A DNA stretch of 64,000 nucleotides, taken from assembly GCF_000337555.1 (NCBI RefSeq), contig NZ_AOIO01000021.1, forward strand, positions 50,430-114,429, read 5' to 3'. Position numbers and translations under genes: made by a program. Below, piece after piece: positions 37,359 to 46,706 of the stretch; within the stretch, counting starts at the first letter, position 1; each line of letters opens with the position of its first letter. The notes under the pieces are model-generated. The model did not search any database and was not told the origin of the DNA. It saw nothing but the letters and a program-made list of their open reading frames with translations. This DNA is from Natrialba asiatica DSM 12278. GTDB lineage: Archaea > Halobacteriota > Halobacteria > Halobacteriales > Natrialbaceae.

Positions 37359-38552
37359 ATGGTTGTAGATGCGGGGCTTCTCGGAACCGAAGCAGGGCCC
37401 GGATTCGACTGGCTCGCGGAGACGTTCGAGGCGACGCAACTCAAGGTCGTCATCACGGTCGCCGCAGCCGGTCTCTTGCTGGCCGTGTTGCTCTCCTACC
37501 AGCGGCTCCAGCGGTGGATCTGCGAGCGGAGTCGGCCGCTCTACGGGGATATCGCGTCGACAATCGTCCTGACGGTAACTTGCGTGTTCTCTCTCGCGGT
37601 CGTCCTCGGGGTCTGGGGGCAGACGAGCGAGGTCCACAGACTCTACGGTGAACTCGATATCGGCGGTCCCGTCGTCGCACAGGTTATCATCTCGTTTATC
37701 CTCCTCGTCAGCACGTTCATCGTCATCCGGTTCATCAGACGCGTCCTGGAGGAGGTTCTCGACTCCGCCTCGGCCGTTACCGATCATCAGCGGGAGATCA
37801 CCCGCCGGCTCACGCAGGTCATCGTCTGGTCGATCGCGCTCATCGTGATCCTCGGCGTCTGGGTCGACGACCTCGGCAGCCTCCTCGTCGGGGCCGGCTT
37901 CCTCGGCATCGTCGTCGGTATGGCCGCGAAGCAGACCCTCGGAACCGTCCTGGCCGGATTCGTCCTGATGTTCGCCCGCCCGTTCGAGATCGGGGACTGG
38001 ATCGAAGTCGAGGACGAAGAGGGGATCGTCACCGACATCTCCATCGTCAACACCCGAATTCGGTCGTTCGACGGCGAGTACATCATGATCCCCAACGACG
38101 TCATCTCCGCGGGGACGGTGACGAACCGCTCGCGACGCGGCCGCCTCCGCATCGAGGTCGAGGTCGGCGTCGACTACGAAACCGACATCGAACGCGCCAC
38201 CGAACTCGCCGAATCGACCGTCGACGAACTCGAGTTGACGCTCTCTGCACCCGGCCCGCAGGTCGTCACCAAGCGATTCGGCGACTCGTCGATCGTCCTC
38301 GGCGTTCGCTTCTGGATCGACAAGCCGAGTGCCAGACGTCGCTGGAAGGCACAGACGGCCGCAATCAACGCCATCAAGCAAGCCTTCGACGACGAAGACA
38401 TCGGGATTCCGTACCCCCAGCGTGAACTCTCGAGTCGGGAGCAGACCGCCGTTCGGATCGGCGAAGGCGATGGGCCAGCAGGCGGCGATAACACGGCGAA
38501 TACGACCGATACGGCATCGCGAGAGTATCAGATGACCTCACCGGAGGAGTAG
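37359..38552 (+). CDS. MscS-family mechanosensitive channel
   Basis: Osmotic safety-valve channel of 397 residues with five predicted spans at about 27-47, 66-88, 103-126, 146-165 and 172-200. The pore-lining helix reads GFLGIVVGMAAKQTLGTVLA. The beta domain follows with FEIGDWIEVEDEEGIVTDIS and FDGEYIMIPNDV, then the alpha/beta C-terminal domain. An acidic/Thr-rich tail ends the protein. It is transcribed with the methyltransferase gene that starts next to its stop. Confidence 0.92.
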   Translation: MVVDAGLLGTEAGPGFDWLAETFEATQLKVVITVAAAGLLLAVLLSYQRLQRWICERSRPLYGDIASTIVLTVTCVFSLAVVLGVWGQTSEVHRLYGELDIGGPVVAQVIISFILLVSTFIVIRFIRRVLEEVLDSASAVTDHQREITRRLTQVIVWSIALIVILGVWVDDLGSLLVGAGFLGIVVGMAAKQTLGTVLAGFVLMFARPFEIGDWIEVEDEEGIVTDISIVNTRIRSFDGEYIMIPNDVISAGTVTNRSRRGRLRIEVEVGVDYETDIERATELAESTVDELELTLSAPGPQVVTKRFGDSSIVLGVRFWIDKPSARRRWKAQTAAINAIKQAFDDEDIGIPYPQRELSSREQTAVRIGEGDGPAGGDNTANTTDTASREYQMTSPEE

Positions 38553-38557
38553 TGACC

Positions 38558-39148
38558 ATGGATTTGAAAGACCAACGAGACGTCGAAACTGACGTCTATC
38601 AGCCCGCCGAGGACTCCGAACTCCTCGCTGAATCGGTGTGTGACCACCTCGGGAAGCGGGCGCGGGATCGACCTGGCTCGACCGTGCTCGAGGTCGGCAC
38701 TGGCTCGGGATACGTTGCCAGCCGCGTCGCTGACGAGACAAACGCGCGTGTAATCGCATCGGATCTGAACCCACACGCCGTGCGACAGGCGCGACGCGAG
38801 GGCGTCGAGGCGGTCCGAGCCGACCTCGTCTCGCCGTTCGCCGACGGCGCGTTCGACGCCGTGTTGTTCAACCCGCCGTACTTGCCGACGGACCCGGACA
38901 ACGAGTGGGACGACTGGATGGAACACGCCCTCTCGGGCGGGGAGGACGGCCGGGCCGTCATCGACCCGTTCCTCGCATCGGTCAGACGGGTACTCGACCC
39001 GGACGGTGTCGTCTACCTGCTCGTCAGCAGCCTCACCGGCGTCGACGAGGTGGTCGAGCACGCGGGCGAAGCGGGATTCAGCGCCGTTGCGATCGCCGAC
39101 GAGTCGTTCCCCTTCGAGACGCTGACCGTGCTCGAACTCCTCCGATAA
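38558..39148 (+). CDS. HemK2/MTQ2-type protein methyltransferase
   Basis: SAM-dependent methyltransferase of 196 residues, related to the enzyme that methylates the GGQ glutamine of peptide-chain release factor. Motif I is LEVGTGSGYVASRVA; the catalytic N-P-P-Y is FNPPYLPTDP. The N-terminal DVYQPAEDSELLAESV is typical. The ATG at 38558 is chosen; a GTG at 38552 overlapping the mscS stop is possible. Confidence 0.92.
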   Translation: MDLKDQRDVETDVYQPAEDSELLAESVCDHLGKRARDRPGSTVLEVGTGSGYVASRVADETNARVIASDLNPHAVRQARREGVEAVRADLVSPFADGAFDAVLFNPPYLPTDPDNEWDDWMEHALSGGEDGRAVIDPFLASVRRVLDPDGVVYLLVSSLTGVDEVVEHAGEAGFSAVAIADESFPFETLTVLELLR

Positions 39149-39188
39149 CGTCAACAGACGAGCTCGAACGGACTTTTCAAGCGGCTGA

Positions 39189-39740
39189 AAATACGTCAAA
39201 AATGTACTTCACCGACGAGCCGCGCTGGCGAGCGTCGCCGCCGGATGCATCGAAATTGCGGGTTGTTCGACGTACGCGCGGTCGTCCTCGTCCGACGATC
39301 CGCCGCCGTCGGGAGTCGACGAACCGCCGGACCCTGACAAGCACGTCTTCGGCGCGAACGGAAGCCGGTCCGGCTTCGGTTGCAACGCGTCCAACACCCG
39401 TTCGGTCGCCGACGGGAAAGTGCCCACGGGATTGGCGACTTGCGACACACCGCACCAGCGTACGGGCGCGATACAATCTTCGTCGGGGACGACCGACTGT
39501 GGGCGCTCGACCCGACGCCGGGAGATAGTCCGGCCGGCGGTCCAGCAGTTCGGTTCGGGCACGAGTTCGCCGGTCGGGTTGGGCCGGGTCCGATCCACGA
39601 CGACGGCACGCTCTACGCGGTCGCACAAGTCGACGCCGGGCGGACGCGCTGCTGGCGCTCGAGTGACGATCGATTTCGATCGGCGGCGGACGTGCGGGAC
39701 GGCTCCCCCAAAAACCCGCATGAATTACTGCAGTGTATGA
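39189..39740 (+). pseudogene. Decayed PQQ-propeller (beta-propeller repeat) Tat lipoprotein
   Basis: No intact frame, but fragments join into a recognisable protein. Frame 1 (39189-39460) reads VLHRRAALASVAAGC, a twin-arginine lipoprotein signal without a start codon, then a Ser/Asp/Pro linker and the propeller entry GCNASNTRSVADGKVPTG. After a frameshift, a second frame (about 39435-39700) continues with APAYGRDTIFVGDDRLWALD and AGRVGPGPIHDDGTLYAVAQ, typical PQQ-repeat strands. Only about two blades remain of the six to eight expected. It lies between hemK2 and the methionine synthase genes. Confidence 0.65.
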
Positions 39741-39788
39741 GATACGATGGAAAATATTAAGCGTCGGTATAGCCTATCCGGAACCACG

Positions 39789-40793
39789 ATGACTGAGTAC
39801 GTTTCGACCACACCGGGGCTCTTTCCGCTCCCGGATTGGGCGAAAGACGACCTCTCGGGTCTCAAGGGCCACCAGAAACACGACCTCATCAGCGGCGACG
39901 AAAGCGGCGAAATCGCCGCCGCCTACGAGGAGGCCCGGAAGAACGTAATCGACGCCCAGCAGGAGACCGACCTCGACCATACCGTCGAGGGCCAACTCCG
40001 CTGGGACGACATGCTCGCCCACCCCCTCGCCGTCCACGACGCCGTCGAAACCCGCGGCATCGTCCGCTACTACGACAACAACAACTTCTACCGCGAACCC
40101 GTCGTCACCGACGACCTGGACTTCTCCGGCGACGTGGCAACCGAACTCGAAACGGCCGGTGAACTTGCGGACGGCGACGACCTGCAGGCCGTCCTCCCCG
40201 GCCCCTACTCGCTCGCCGACCTGGCGACCGACGAACACTACGGCGACGAGGCCGCGTTCCTCGATGCGATTGCGGACTTCCTCGAAGCCGAGGCGGACGC
40301 CTTCCCCGAGCACGAGACGCTGTTTCTGCTCGAGCCCTCGCTGGTCGAAAACGCGCCCGAAGACGGAGTCGACGAGCGCGCGAGCCGGGCGATCGATCAG
40401 GTTGCCGGGGCGGTCGACGCCGATGTCGTCGTCCACCCTTACTGGGGCGCACTCGAGGAGAAGGTCTACGCCCACCTCCTCGACGCCGACATCGATGCGG
40501 TCGGCTTCGACTTCGTCGCGAACCAGGAGGACAACCTGTACAACATCCAGGAGTACGGCGCGACCGACGACATTTCGCTCGGTCTCGCCGACGGCCAGAA
40601 CACGCTCGTCGAGGACCCCGAAGCGATCCGCGAGCGCGTCGACTGGATCTACGACCAACTGCCCGTCTCCGCGTTCGAGACTGTCTATCTGACGACGAAC
40701 ACCGAGACGTTCTACCTGCCCTACGCCAAATTCGAGGAGAAACTCGCCGCCCTTGCCGAAGCCGCCGAACTCGCGGAGGTGAAAGCCGCATGA
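39789..40793 (+). CDS. MetE-type protein, N-terminal-domain homologue
   Basis: A 334-residue TIM-barrel protein of the cobalamin-independent methionine synthase superfamily, encoded just before the catalytic half. It starts at 39789 (MTEYVSTTPGLFPLPDWAKD). Family segments include RYYDNNNFYREPVV and the barrel strands LQAVLPGPYSLADLA and VVHPYWGALEEKVYAHLLDA. It lacks an obvious H-x-C zinc site, so it probably assists the following protein. The stop overlaps the next ATG (ATGA, 40790-40793). Confidence 0.88.
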   Translation: MTEYVSTTPGLFPLPDWAKDDLSGLKGHQKHDLISGDESGEIAAAYEEARKNVIDAQQETDLDHTVEGQLRWDDMLAHPLAVHDAVETRGIVRYYDNNNFYREPVVTDDLDFSGDVATELETAGELADGDDLQAVLPGPYSLADLATDEHYGDEAAFLDAIADFLEAEADAFPEHETLFLLEPSLVENAPEDGVDERASRAIDQVAGAVDADVVVHPYWGALEEKVYAHLLDADIDAVGFDFVANQEDNLYNIQEYGATDDISLGLADGQNTLVEDPEAIRERVDWIYDQLPVSAFETVYLTTNTETFYLPYAKFEEKLAALAEAAELAEVKAA

Positions 40794-41878
40794 GCCCAGA
40801 CACACCCGTCAACGAAAACAAAGACCAGTTCCGACCCGACGACCACGACAACGACCACTTCCTGCTGACGACCGTCGTCGGCAGCTATCCGAAGCCCAAG
40901 TGGCTCAACCGCGCGAAGGAACTCTACCAGGACGACGATCACGAGTTCGACGCCGAGGACTGGCAGGAGGCCACGGACGACGCCGCCCAACTCATCACCG
41001 CCGAACACGAACGCGCGGGTCTCGACGCCGTCGTCGACGGCGAGATGCGCCGGAACGAGATGGTCGAGTTCTTCGCCCACCGGATCGAGGGCTACGAGTT
41101 CAACGGCCCGGTCAAGGTCTGGGGACACAACTACTTCGATAAGCCCTCCGTCGTCTCGGAAGTCGAGTACGACGATTCCTGGCTGGTCGACGAGTACGAG
41201 TTCACCGCGGCGGCCAGCGACCGCCCGGTGAAGGTTCCGATCACCGGTCCGTACACCCTCGCCAACTGGTCGTTCAACGAGGCCTACGACGACGACGAGG
41301 AACTCGCCTACGACCTCGCCGATCTCGTCAACGAGGAGATCGAAAAGCTCGTCGAAGCCGGCGCACGCTACATCCAGATCGACGAACCGGCGCTCGCGAC
41401 GACGCCGGACGATCACGCCATCGTCGGCGAAGCTCTAGAGCGCATCGTCGCCGACATCCCGGAGGAGGTCCGTATCGGCCTGCACGTCTGTTACGGCGAT
41501 TACTCGCGCATTTACCCCGAAATTCTCGAGTTCCCCGTCGACGAGTTCGACCTCGAACTCGCGAACGGTGATTACGAACAGCTCGACGTCTTCAAGGACC
41601 CCGCGTTCACGAAAGACCTCGCACTCGGCGTCACCGACGCCCACGTCGCCGAGGTGGAGTCGGTCGAGCAGATCGAGGAGAATATCGAGAAGGGACTGGA
41701 GGTCGTCCCGCCGGAACAACTGGTCGTCTCGCCGGACTGCGGCGTGAAACTGCTACCCCGCGAGATCGCCTACGGCAAGATGGCGAACATGGTCGAGGCC
41801 GCGCGCAACGTCGAAGCCGCCCTCGACGCGGGTGAACTCGACGTCGAGCGCGGCGCGCCGACGCCCGCCGACGACTGA
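40790..41878 (+). CDS. metE: Methionine synthase, cobalamin-independent (MetE catalytic domain)
   Basis: Methylates homocysteine to methionine. This 362-residue TIM barrel matches the C-terminal half of bacterial MetE. VVGSYPKPKWLNRAKEL opens the barrel. Putative zinc ligands are in GLHVCYGDYS (His, Cys) and VVSPDCGVKLLP (Cys). DGEMRRNEMVEFFAHRI and QIDEPALATTPDD bind homocysteine in the family. The methyl donor in haloarchaea is not certain. It is translationally coupled to the N-terminal-domain protein. Confidence 0.93.
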   Translation: MSPDTPVNENKDQFRPDDHDNDHFLLTTVVGSYPKPKWLNRAKELYQDDDHEFDAEDWQEATDDAAQLITAEHERAGLDAVVDGEMRRNEMVEFFAHRIEGYEFNGPVKVWGHNYFDKPSVVSEVEYDDSWLVDEYEFTAAASDRPVKVPITGPYTLANWSFNEAYDDDEELAYDLADLVNEEIEKLVEAGARYIQIDEPALATTPDDHAIVGEALERIVADIPEEVRIGLHVCYGDYSRIYPEILEFPVDEFDLELANGDYEQLDVFKDPAFTKDLALGVTDAHVAEVESVEQIEENIEKGLEVVPPEQLVVSPDCGVKLLPREIAYGKMANMVEAARNVEAALDAGELDVERGAPTPADD

Positions 41879-41966
41879 GCCGGCGTTTTCTCAGCGGTCT
41901 CTTGGCGTTTTCTCGACGGGCTCGCGCGGACTCAGCGCGACGCGAATCCGCCGTGTGCGCGACTCG

Positions 41967-43037
41967 TCAGCCGTGGGTTTCGATGTGCCGACCGACTCGC
42001 TCCAGTCCCGCCTCGAGTTCGTCGGTGTGGAGGCCGAAGCCGATCCGGAATCGGCCGGGGTAGCCGAAGACGTCGCCGGGGGCGAGGACGACGCGCTCGG
42101 CCTCGAACAGCGACCGACAGAACTCGGTTCCGTTCTCGAATCCGTCCGGAACGGTCGGGAAGCCGTTGACGCCCGTCGGTTCGAACCACTCCAGGTCGTA
42201 GCGGGAGACGAACTCGGCAACGCGGTCTCGATTCGCTTTCGCGTGGGAGCGGTTCGCACCGAGGATGTCGTCCTCCGCCGTGCCGAGCGCCTGCTGAGCG
42301 ATGTGCTGTCCCAGAATCGGGGGCGAGATCGTCGTGTAATCCTTCCACTTTCGGACCGCGTCCGCGAGTTCAGCGTTCGCGACGACCCAGCCGAGACGCG
42401 CGCCGGCGAGGCCGTAGGATTTCGAGACGCCGGCGGTCGAGATCGCTCGCGGCCCGAGCGCCGCGGCCGGGGGGTGCGGATCGTCGGCGAGCATCCGGTA
42501 CACCTCGTCGACCAGGAGATGTGCGTCGTTTTCCTCGACGAGGTCGTACAGCGCCTGCAGCGTCTCCGGTCCGAGGTATTTGCCGGTCGGGTTGCTCGGA
42601 TTCGTGAGGACGACGAGCCGGGTATCGGGGACCATTGCGTCCGCGACCGCGTCGACGGAGAGGTCCCAGTTCGGCGGCTCGGTTCGGACCTCGGTCACGT
42701 CGCCGACGGCGGCCGGGACGCTCGCGAGCGACTGGTAGGTCGGCGAGACGACGACGCTGTGATCCCCCTCGTCCAAGAGCGCCATGAACGTGAGGTAGTC
42801 CGCCTCCTGCGTGCCGCAGGTGAGGACGACTTCCTCGGCGTCGCGTCCGTAGCGCTCGGCGATCTCGGCACGGAATGCCGGCGATCCGTCAGTCGGGATG
42901 ACGTAACCGAGTTCGCCGACGTCGAGGTCGAACCGGTCGGCGGGAAGGCTTCGAACGCCGCTTTCGGCGAGCATCACGTCGGCATCGGACTCGTATTCGT
43001 CGAGCCATCGTTCCAGTTCGAAGGGAGGTAACTCCAT
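41967..43037 (-). CDS. Class I/II PLP aminotransferase
   Basis: Aspartate-aminotransferase-fold enzyme of 356 residues, starting at 43037 (MELPPFELERWLDEYESDAD). PLP-binding motifs are VVLTNPSNPTGKYL and LLVDEVYRML. The Schiff-base lysine is in ISTAGVSKSYGLAGARLGWV, and the C-terminal Arg in PGRFRIGFGL binds the carboxylate. The amino donor is unknown. A TATA-like element lies 21-28 bp upstream (43058-43065), implying a leaderless message. Confidence 0.92.
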   Translation of the reverse strand: MELPPFELERWLDEYESDADVMLAESGVRSLPADRFDLDVGELGYVIPTDGSPAFRAEIAERYGRDAEEVVLTCGTQEADYLTFMALLDEGDHSVVVSPTYQSLASVPAAVGDVTEVRTEPPNWDLSVDAVADAMVPDTRLVVLTNPSNPTGKYLGPETLQALYDLVEENDAHLLVDEVYRMLADDPHPPAAALGPRAISTAGVSKSYGLAGARLGWVVANAELADAVRKWKDYTTISPPILGQHIAQQALGTAEDDILGANRSHAKANRDRVAEFVSRYDLEWFEPTGVNGFPTVPDGFENGTEFCRSLFEAERVVLAPGDVFGYPGRFRIGFGLHTDELEAGLERVGRHIETHG

Positions 43038-43163
43038 ACGGAGTACAGCCGGAGATGAATTATATGCGTTTGCCGGGTGGTGGAACGCGACAACAACACC
43101 ACGTATGTGCCATGAAACCACGAACCGACGACACGGTCGTCACCTGGTAACCCGTATATCAGG

Positions 43164-43172
43164 AAATATATA
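43164..43172 (+). promoter_or_regulatory. TATA box of the nitroreductase-family gene
   Basis: AAATATATA, 28-36 bp before the ATG at 43200. A short dyad, GACGAC-ACG-GTCGTC (43127-43141), sits just upstream, between this promoter and the opposite aminotransferase promoter. Confidence 0.55.
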
Positions 43173-43199
43173 CATGTGCGGCGTTCCAAGGTCGGGTCG

Positions 43200-43817
43200 A
43201 TGCAAGAGTCTCTTTCAGTCTCTCACGAACTCGACGACGAAGTCGCCGAATACCGCGATCCCGACCACGAGATCGACCCGCTGTTCGTCAACCGCTGGTC
43301 GCCGCGCGCGATGACCGGCGAGTCGCTCGACGAATCGGAGTTCCTCCCGCTGTTCGAGGCCGCCCGCTGGGCCCCCTCCGCGTACAACAACCAGCACTGG
43401 CGGTTCGTCTACGCCACCCGCGAGGACGACGAGTGGGACACGTTCGTCGACCTGCTGAGCGAGGGCAACCGAGCCTGGGCAAGCGACGCCGCCGTTCTCG
43501 CCGTCATCGTCTCGAAGACGACCTTCGACCACAACGGCGAACCCGCGCCGGTCCACTCCTTCGACACCGGTGCCGCCTGGCAGAACCTCGCGCTCGAAGG
43601 CGCGCGCCGCGACCTCGCCGTCCACGGCATGGCCGGCTTCGACTACGAACGCGCCGCGACTGAACTCGACGTGCCCGACGAGTTCGCCGTCGAAGCGATG
43701 TTCGCCGTCGGCGAGCGGGCACCGGTCGAGACGCTTCCCGAGGACTACCAGGAGCGCGAACAGCCGAGCGACCGCAAGTCGGTCGACGAGATCGCCTTCC
43801 GCGGCGAGTTCGAGTAA
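43200..43817 (+). CDS. Nitroreductase family protein
   Basis: FMN-dependent oxidoreductase fold, 205 residues from the ATG at 43200. The family opening is FVNRWSPRAMTGESLDESEF, followed by FEAARWAPSAYNNQHWRFVY, which contacts FMN. The C-terminal segment includes DTGAAWQNLALEGARRDLAV and FAVGERAPVETLPEDYQE. Electron donor and substrate are unknown. Confidence 0.92.
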   Translation: MQESLSVSHELDDEVAEYRDPDHEIDPLFVNRWSPRAMTGESLDESEFLPLFEAARWAPSAYNNQHWRFVYATREDDEWDTFVDLLSEGNRAWASDAAVLAVIVSKTTFDHNGEPAPVHSFDTGAAWQNLALEGARRDLAVHGMAGFDYERAATELDVPDEFAVEAMFAVGERAPVETLPEDYQEREQPSDRKSVDEIAFRGEFE

Positions 43818-44083
43818 GTCGAGCCGACCGCTGAACTCGCACGGGAGTCGAAACGCGGACGAGTACGCAGATGGGTACCGGGTGCCAGGTGCCGCGTGTC
43901 GTCCGTTCCGTTTTCTTCGATTGTAACTGGTATCGACCCGTCGGTGTTCGACTGGTAGCCCAGACGGCGCTTTAGTTAGGTTCGGTAATTCCCATAATAC
44001 GTTGCTATTGCTCGAAGAACGCCGCTGATACAGCGCCGATAGTCCGGAAATAGTTATTCGGGAGAGAGTTGCCGTCTCTGAGC

Positions 44084-46582
44084 ATGCCACCGGAACGATC
44101 ACTCGATCGGGGCAGCAGTGGTGCATCACGACGAACGTTCGTTAAGGCGACCAGCGCGATGGCAATCGGAACTGGCGCGAACGGTGCCGTGGTCGGTGCG
44201 GGTGAGTCGAAGGCGGACGCCGATCCGGAGACGACGGTCGATATCGAACGCCTTCTCGAGTCGATGACGGTCCGACAGAAGGTCGGACAGATGACCCAGG
44301 TTGCACTCGGCGAAGCGGGCGAGGGCTTCGACCCGGACGATCCGTTCGAAACGCACGACGAACCCGAGACGGTCGGCGCCCTGTTTACGGACCTGCACGT
44401 CGGGTCGATCCTCAACGGCGGCGCGTCGGGGCCGACGTTCGACGGCGAGGAGTTCGTCGCGGGACTGAACGGGTTACAGCGGTACGCCATCGAGCAGACG
44501 GACCACGGCGTTCCGTTCCTCTGGGGCGGCGATGCGCTCCACGGGAACGGCCTGCTCGACGGCTGTACGAGTTTTCCCCAGCGGCTCAACATGGGTGCGA
44601 CGCGCGACATCGACCTGGTCGAAGCGGCGGCGGTCCAGACCGGGTCGGAGATCGCGGCGATGGGCGGTCACTGGAACTTCGGCCCGACGGTCGACATCCT
44701 GCGGGACATGCGCTGGGGCCGGTACTTCGAGGGCCACAGCGAGGACCCAATGCTCCTCGGGAAGATGGCCAAGGCCCGTGCGCGCGGGTTCGAACGAAAC
44801 GGTCGCGTCGCGGCGACGGTCAAGCACTTCGCCGGCTACGGAACGCCGAACACAGGCAGTGATCGTGCGCACGCTCGTACGTCGATGCGAGACCTCCGGA
44901 CCAGGCAGTTACCGGCGTACGCGCGGGCGCTCGAGGAAGCCAAGACGGTGATGGTCAACAGCGGCGCGGTCAACGGGAAACCGGCGCACGTCTCCGAGTG
45001 GCTCCTGACGACGGTGTTGCGCGATCGATACGACTTCGACGGCGTGATCGTCAGCGACTGGGACGATTTCCTGCGCCTGCTCACCAATCACGAGTACCGC
45101 CCGAACACGGACGAGGGGTGGCGATGGGCGGTCAAGGAGGGCATCACGGCCGGCGTGGACATGCACATGTGCGGCGGCGAGGTGTCGCCGGCCGAGTTCA
45201 TCGAGACGGCGGTCGACCTCGTCGAGAGCGGCGAGATCCCCGAGGACCGTATCGACGAGTCGGTGCGTCGCATCCTCGAACTCAAGCGGGAGCTCGGACT
45301 GTTCGAGCGGCCGCTCGTTCCGGAGGACCGGATCGGCTCCCTCGTCGGCGGCGCACGGGACGTGTCGGCCCGACTGGCGAAGGAATCGCTGGTGCTCCTC
45401 AAGAACGAGGACGACGTACTGCCGCTCGAGGGGACCGAACGGGTGTTACTAACCGGCCCGGGAATCGAGGACGGAACGCCGAACCGGTTCCTCATGCAAC
45501 ACGGCGGCTGGACGCTCGGCTGGCAGGGCGTCGAGGACGGCGATCTGACCGAGGACGGCCCGCGTCCGCGCCAGACCACTATCGAGGGTGCGATGAAAGA
45601 GCGACTCGGCGACCGACTGACGCACGTCCCGACCGAGTTCGAGGCCGCGCCGTACGAGAGCATCTACGAGAACTTCGATAACGGCTTTTTCGACGTGACC
45701 GACGCGCAAGAGCGCGCGATCCGCAAGGCGGCACCCGCCGCGGACGCGGTCGTCGTCGTCCTCGGCGAAGGACCGCACAACGAGGGCTTCGGCGACCGCG
45801 ACAAGATGCGCTTCCCCGAAGCCCAGCGCGAACTCGTAACCCTCCTCGAGGCAGCTACCGGCGACGACGTCTCGCTCATCGGCGTCGTCCTCGCCGGCAG
45901 TCCGCGCGGAACCGCGGAGACGTTTGACCGCCTCGACGGCGTCCTGTTCGCCGGCCAGCCCGGAAGCGACGCGGGCGTCGCGATCGCCGACACGCTGTTC
46001 GGCGACTCCAATCCGTCGGGACGACTCCCGTTCACGTGGGAGGCCAACGTCGGCCACGTCCCCCAGTGTTACGACGACTATCCGCCCCGACAGTCCGTCG
46101 ACGCGGGCGCACAGACGGTCCAGTTCGAGTTCGGCCACGGGCTCTCCTATACCGACTGGTCGTACGCTGCCCTGACACTGTCGTCGTCGACTATCGAGAA
46201 CCCCGCATCAAATCCGACGATTACAGCTCAGGTCACCGTCGAAAACGCGGGCGAGATGGACGGCGAGCACATCGTCGAGGTGTACAACACCAAATCCTAC
46301 GGGTCGGTCCTCCAGCCCCGCCGCCGGCTGCTCGGCTTCGAACGAGTTCGCGTCGCGGCCGGCGAGAGCAAAACCGTCGTCGTTGAACTCGATCTCTCGA
46401 CGCTCGAGGTCGTTCCCGACGACGTGCCCGGCTGGAAGCCGACGGTCGTCGAGGCCGGCGAGTACGAACTCTCGGTCGGCGAGGAGACGGCGGCGTTGAC
46501 GATCGAGAAGACGGCGTCGCTCACCGATCCGAAGCCGGCCCCCGGCCGGGGCGGTTCCGCCGGCAGTCGCTGTGACGACTGA
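44084..46582 (+). CDS. Tat-exported glycoside hydrolase family 3 protein
   Basis: Beta-glucosidase/xylosidase-type enzyme of 832 residues from the ATG at 44084. The twin-arginine signal SRRTFVKATSAMAIGTG directs folded export. The GH3 N-terminal barrel contains GGDALHGNG, KHFAGYG and the nucleophile Asp325 in DGVIVSDWDDF. The second domain has ESLVLLKNEDDVLPLEGTER and VVVLGEGPHNEGFGDRD; a C-terminal fibronectin-III-like domain starts near PTITAQVTVENAGEMDGEHI. It is probably extracellular and acts on beta-linked oligosaccharides. A sugar-type oxidoreductase follows. Confidence 0.93.
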   Translation: MPPERSLDRGSSGASRRTFVKATSAMAIGTGANGAVVGAGESKADADPETTVDIERLLESMTVRQKVGQMTQVALGEAGEGFDPDDPFETHDEPETVGALFTDLHVGSILNGGASGPTFDGEEFVAGLNGLQRYAIEQTDHGVPFLWGGDALHGNGLLDGCTSFPQRLNMGATRDIDLVEAAAVQTGSEIAAMGGHWNFGPTVDILRDMRWGRYFEGHSEDPMLLGKMAKARARGFERNGRVAATVKHFAGYGTPNTGSDRAHARTSMRDLRTRQLPAYARALEEAKTVMVNSGAVNGKPAHVSEWLLTTVLRDRYDFDGVIVSDWDDFLRLLTNHEYRPNTDEGWRWAVKEGITAGVDMHMCGGEVSPAEFIETAVDLVESGEIPEDRIDESVRRILELKRELGLFERPLVPEDRIGSLVGGARDVSARLAKESLVLLKNEDDVLPLEGTERVLLTGPGIEDGTPNRFLMQHGGWTLGWQGVEDGDLTEDGPRPRQTTIEGAMKERLGDRLTHVPTEFEAAPYESIYENFDNGFFDVTDAQERAIRKAAPAADAVVVVLGEGPHNEGFGDRDKMRFPEAQRELVTLLEAATGDDVSLIGVVLAGSPRGTAETFDRLDGVLFAGQPGSDAGVAIADTLFGDSNPSGRLPFTWEANVGHVPQCYDDYPPRQSVDAGAQTVQFEFGHGLSYTDWSYAALTLSSSTIENPASNPTITAQVTVENAGEMDGEHIVEVYNTKSYGSVLQPRRRLLGFERVRVAAGESKTVVVELDLSTLEVVPDDVPGWKPTVVEAGEYELSVGEETAALTIEKTASLTDPKPAPGRGGSAGSRCDD

Positions 46583-46706
46583 ACCGGTGAGATCCGGGTC
46601 TATCGGCGAGTCACCGTCCGCGAGCGCGACGTGGCGATCCGCCTCGGTCCGCTGGCACGCTTCTGCGATACAAACATCTAACCCGGATACTGCTGAAAGG
46701 GTAACC

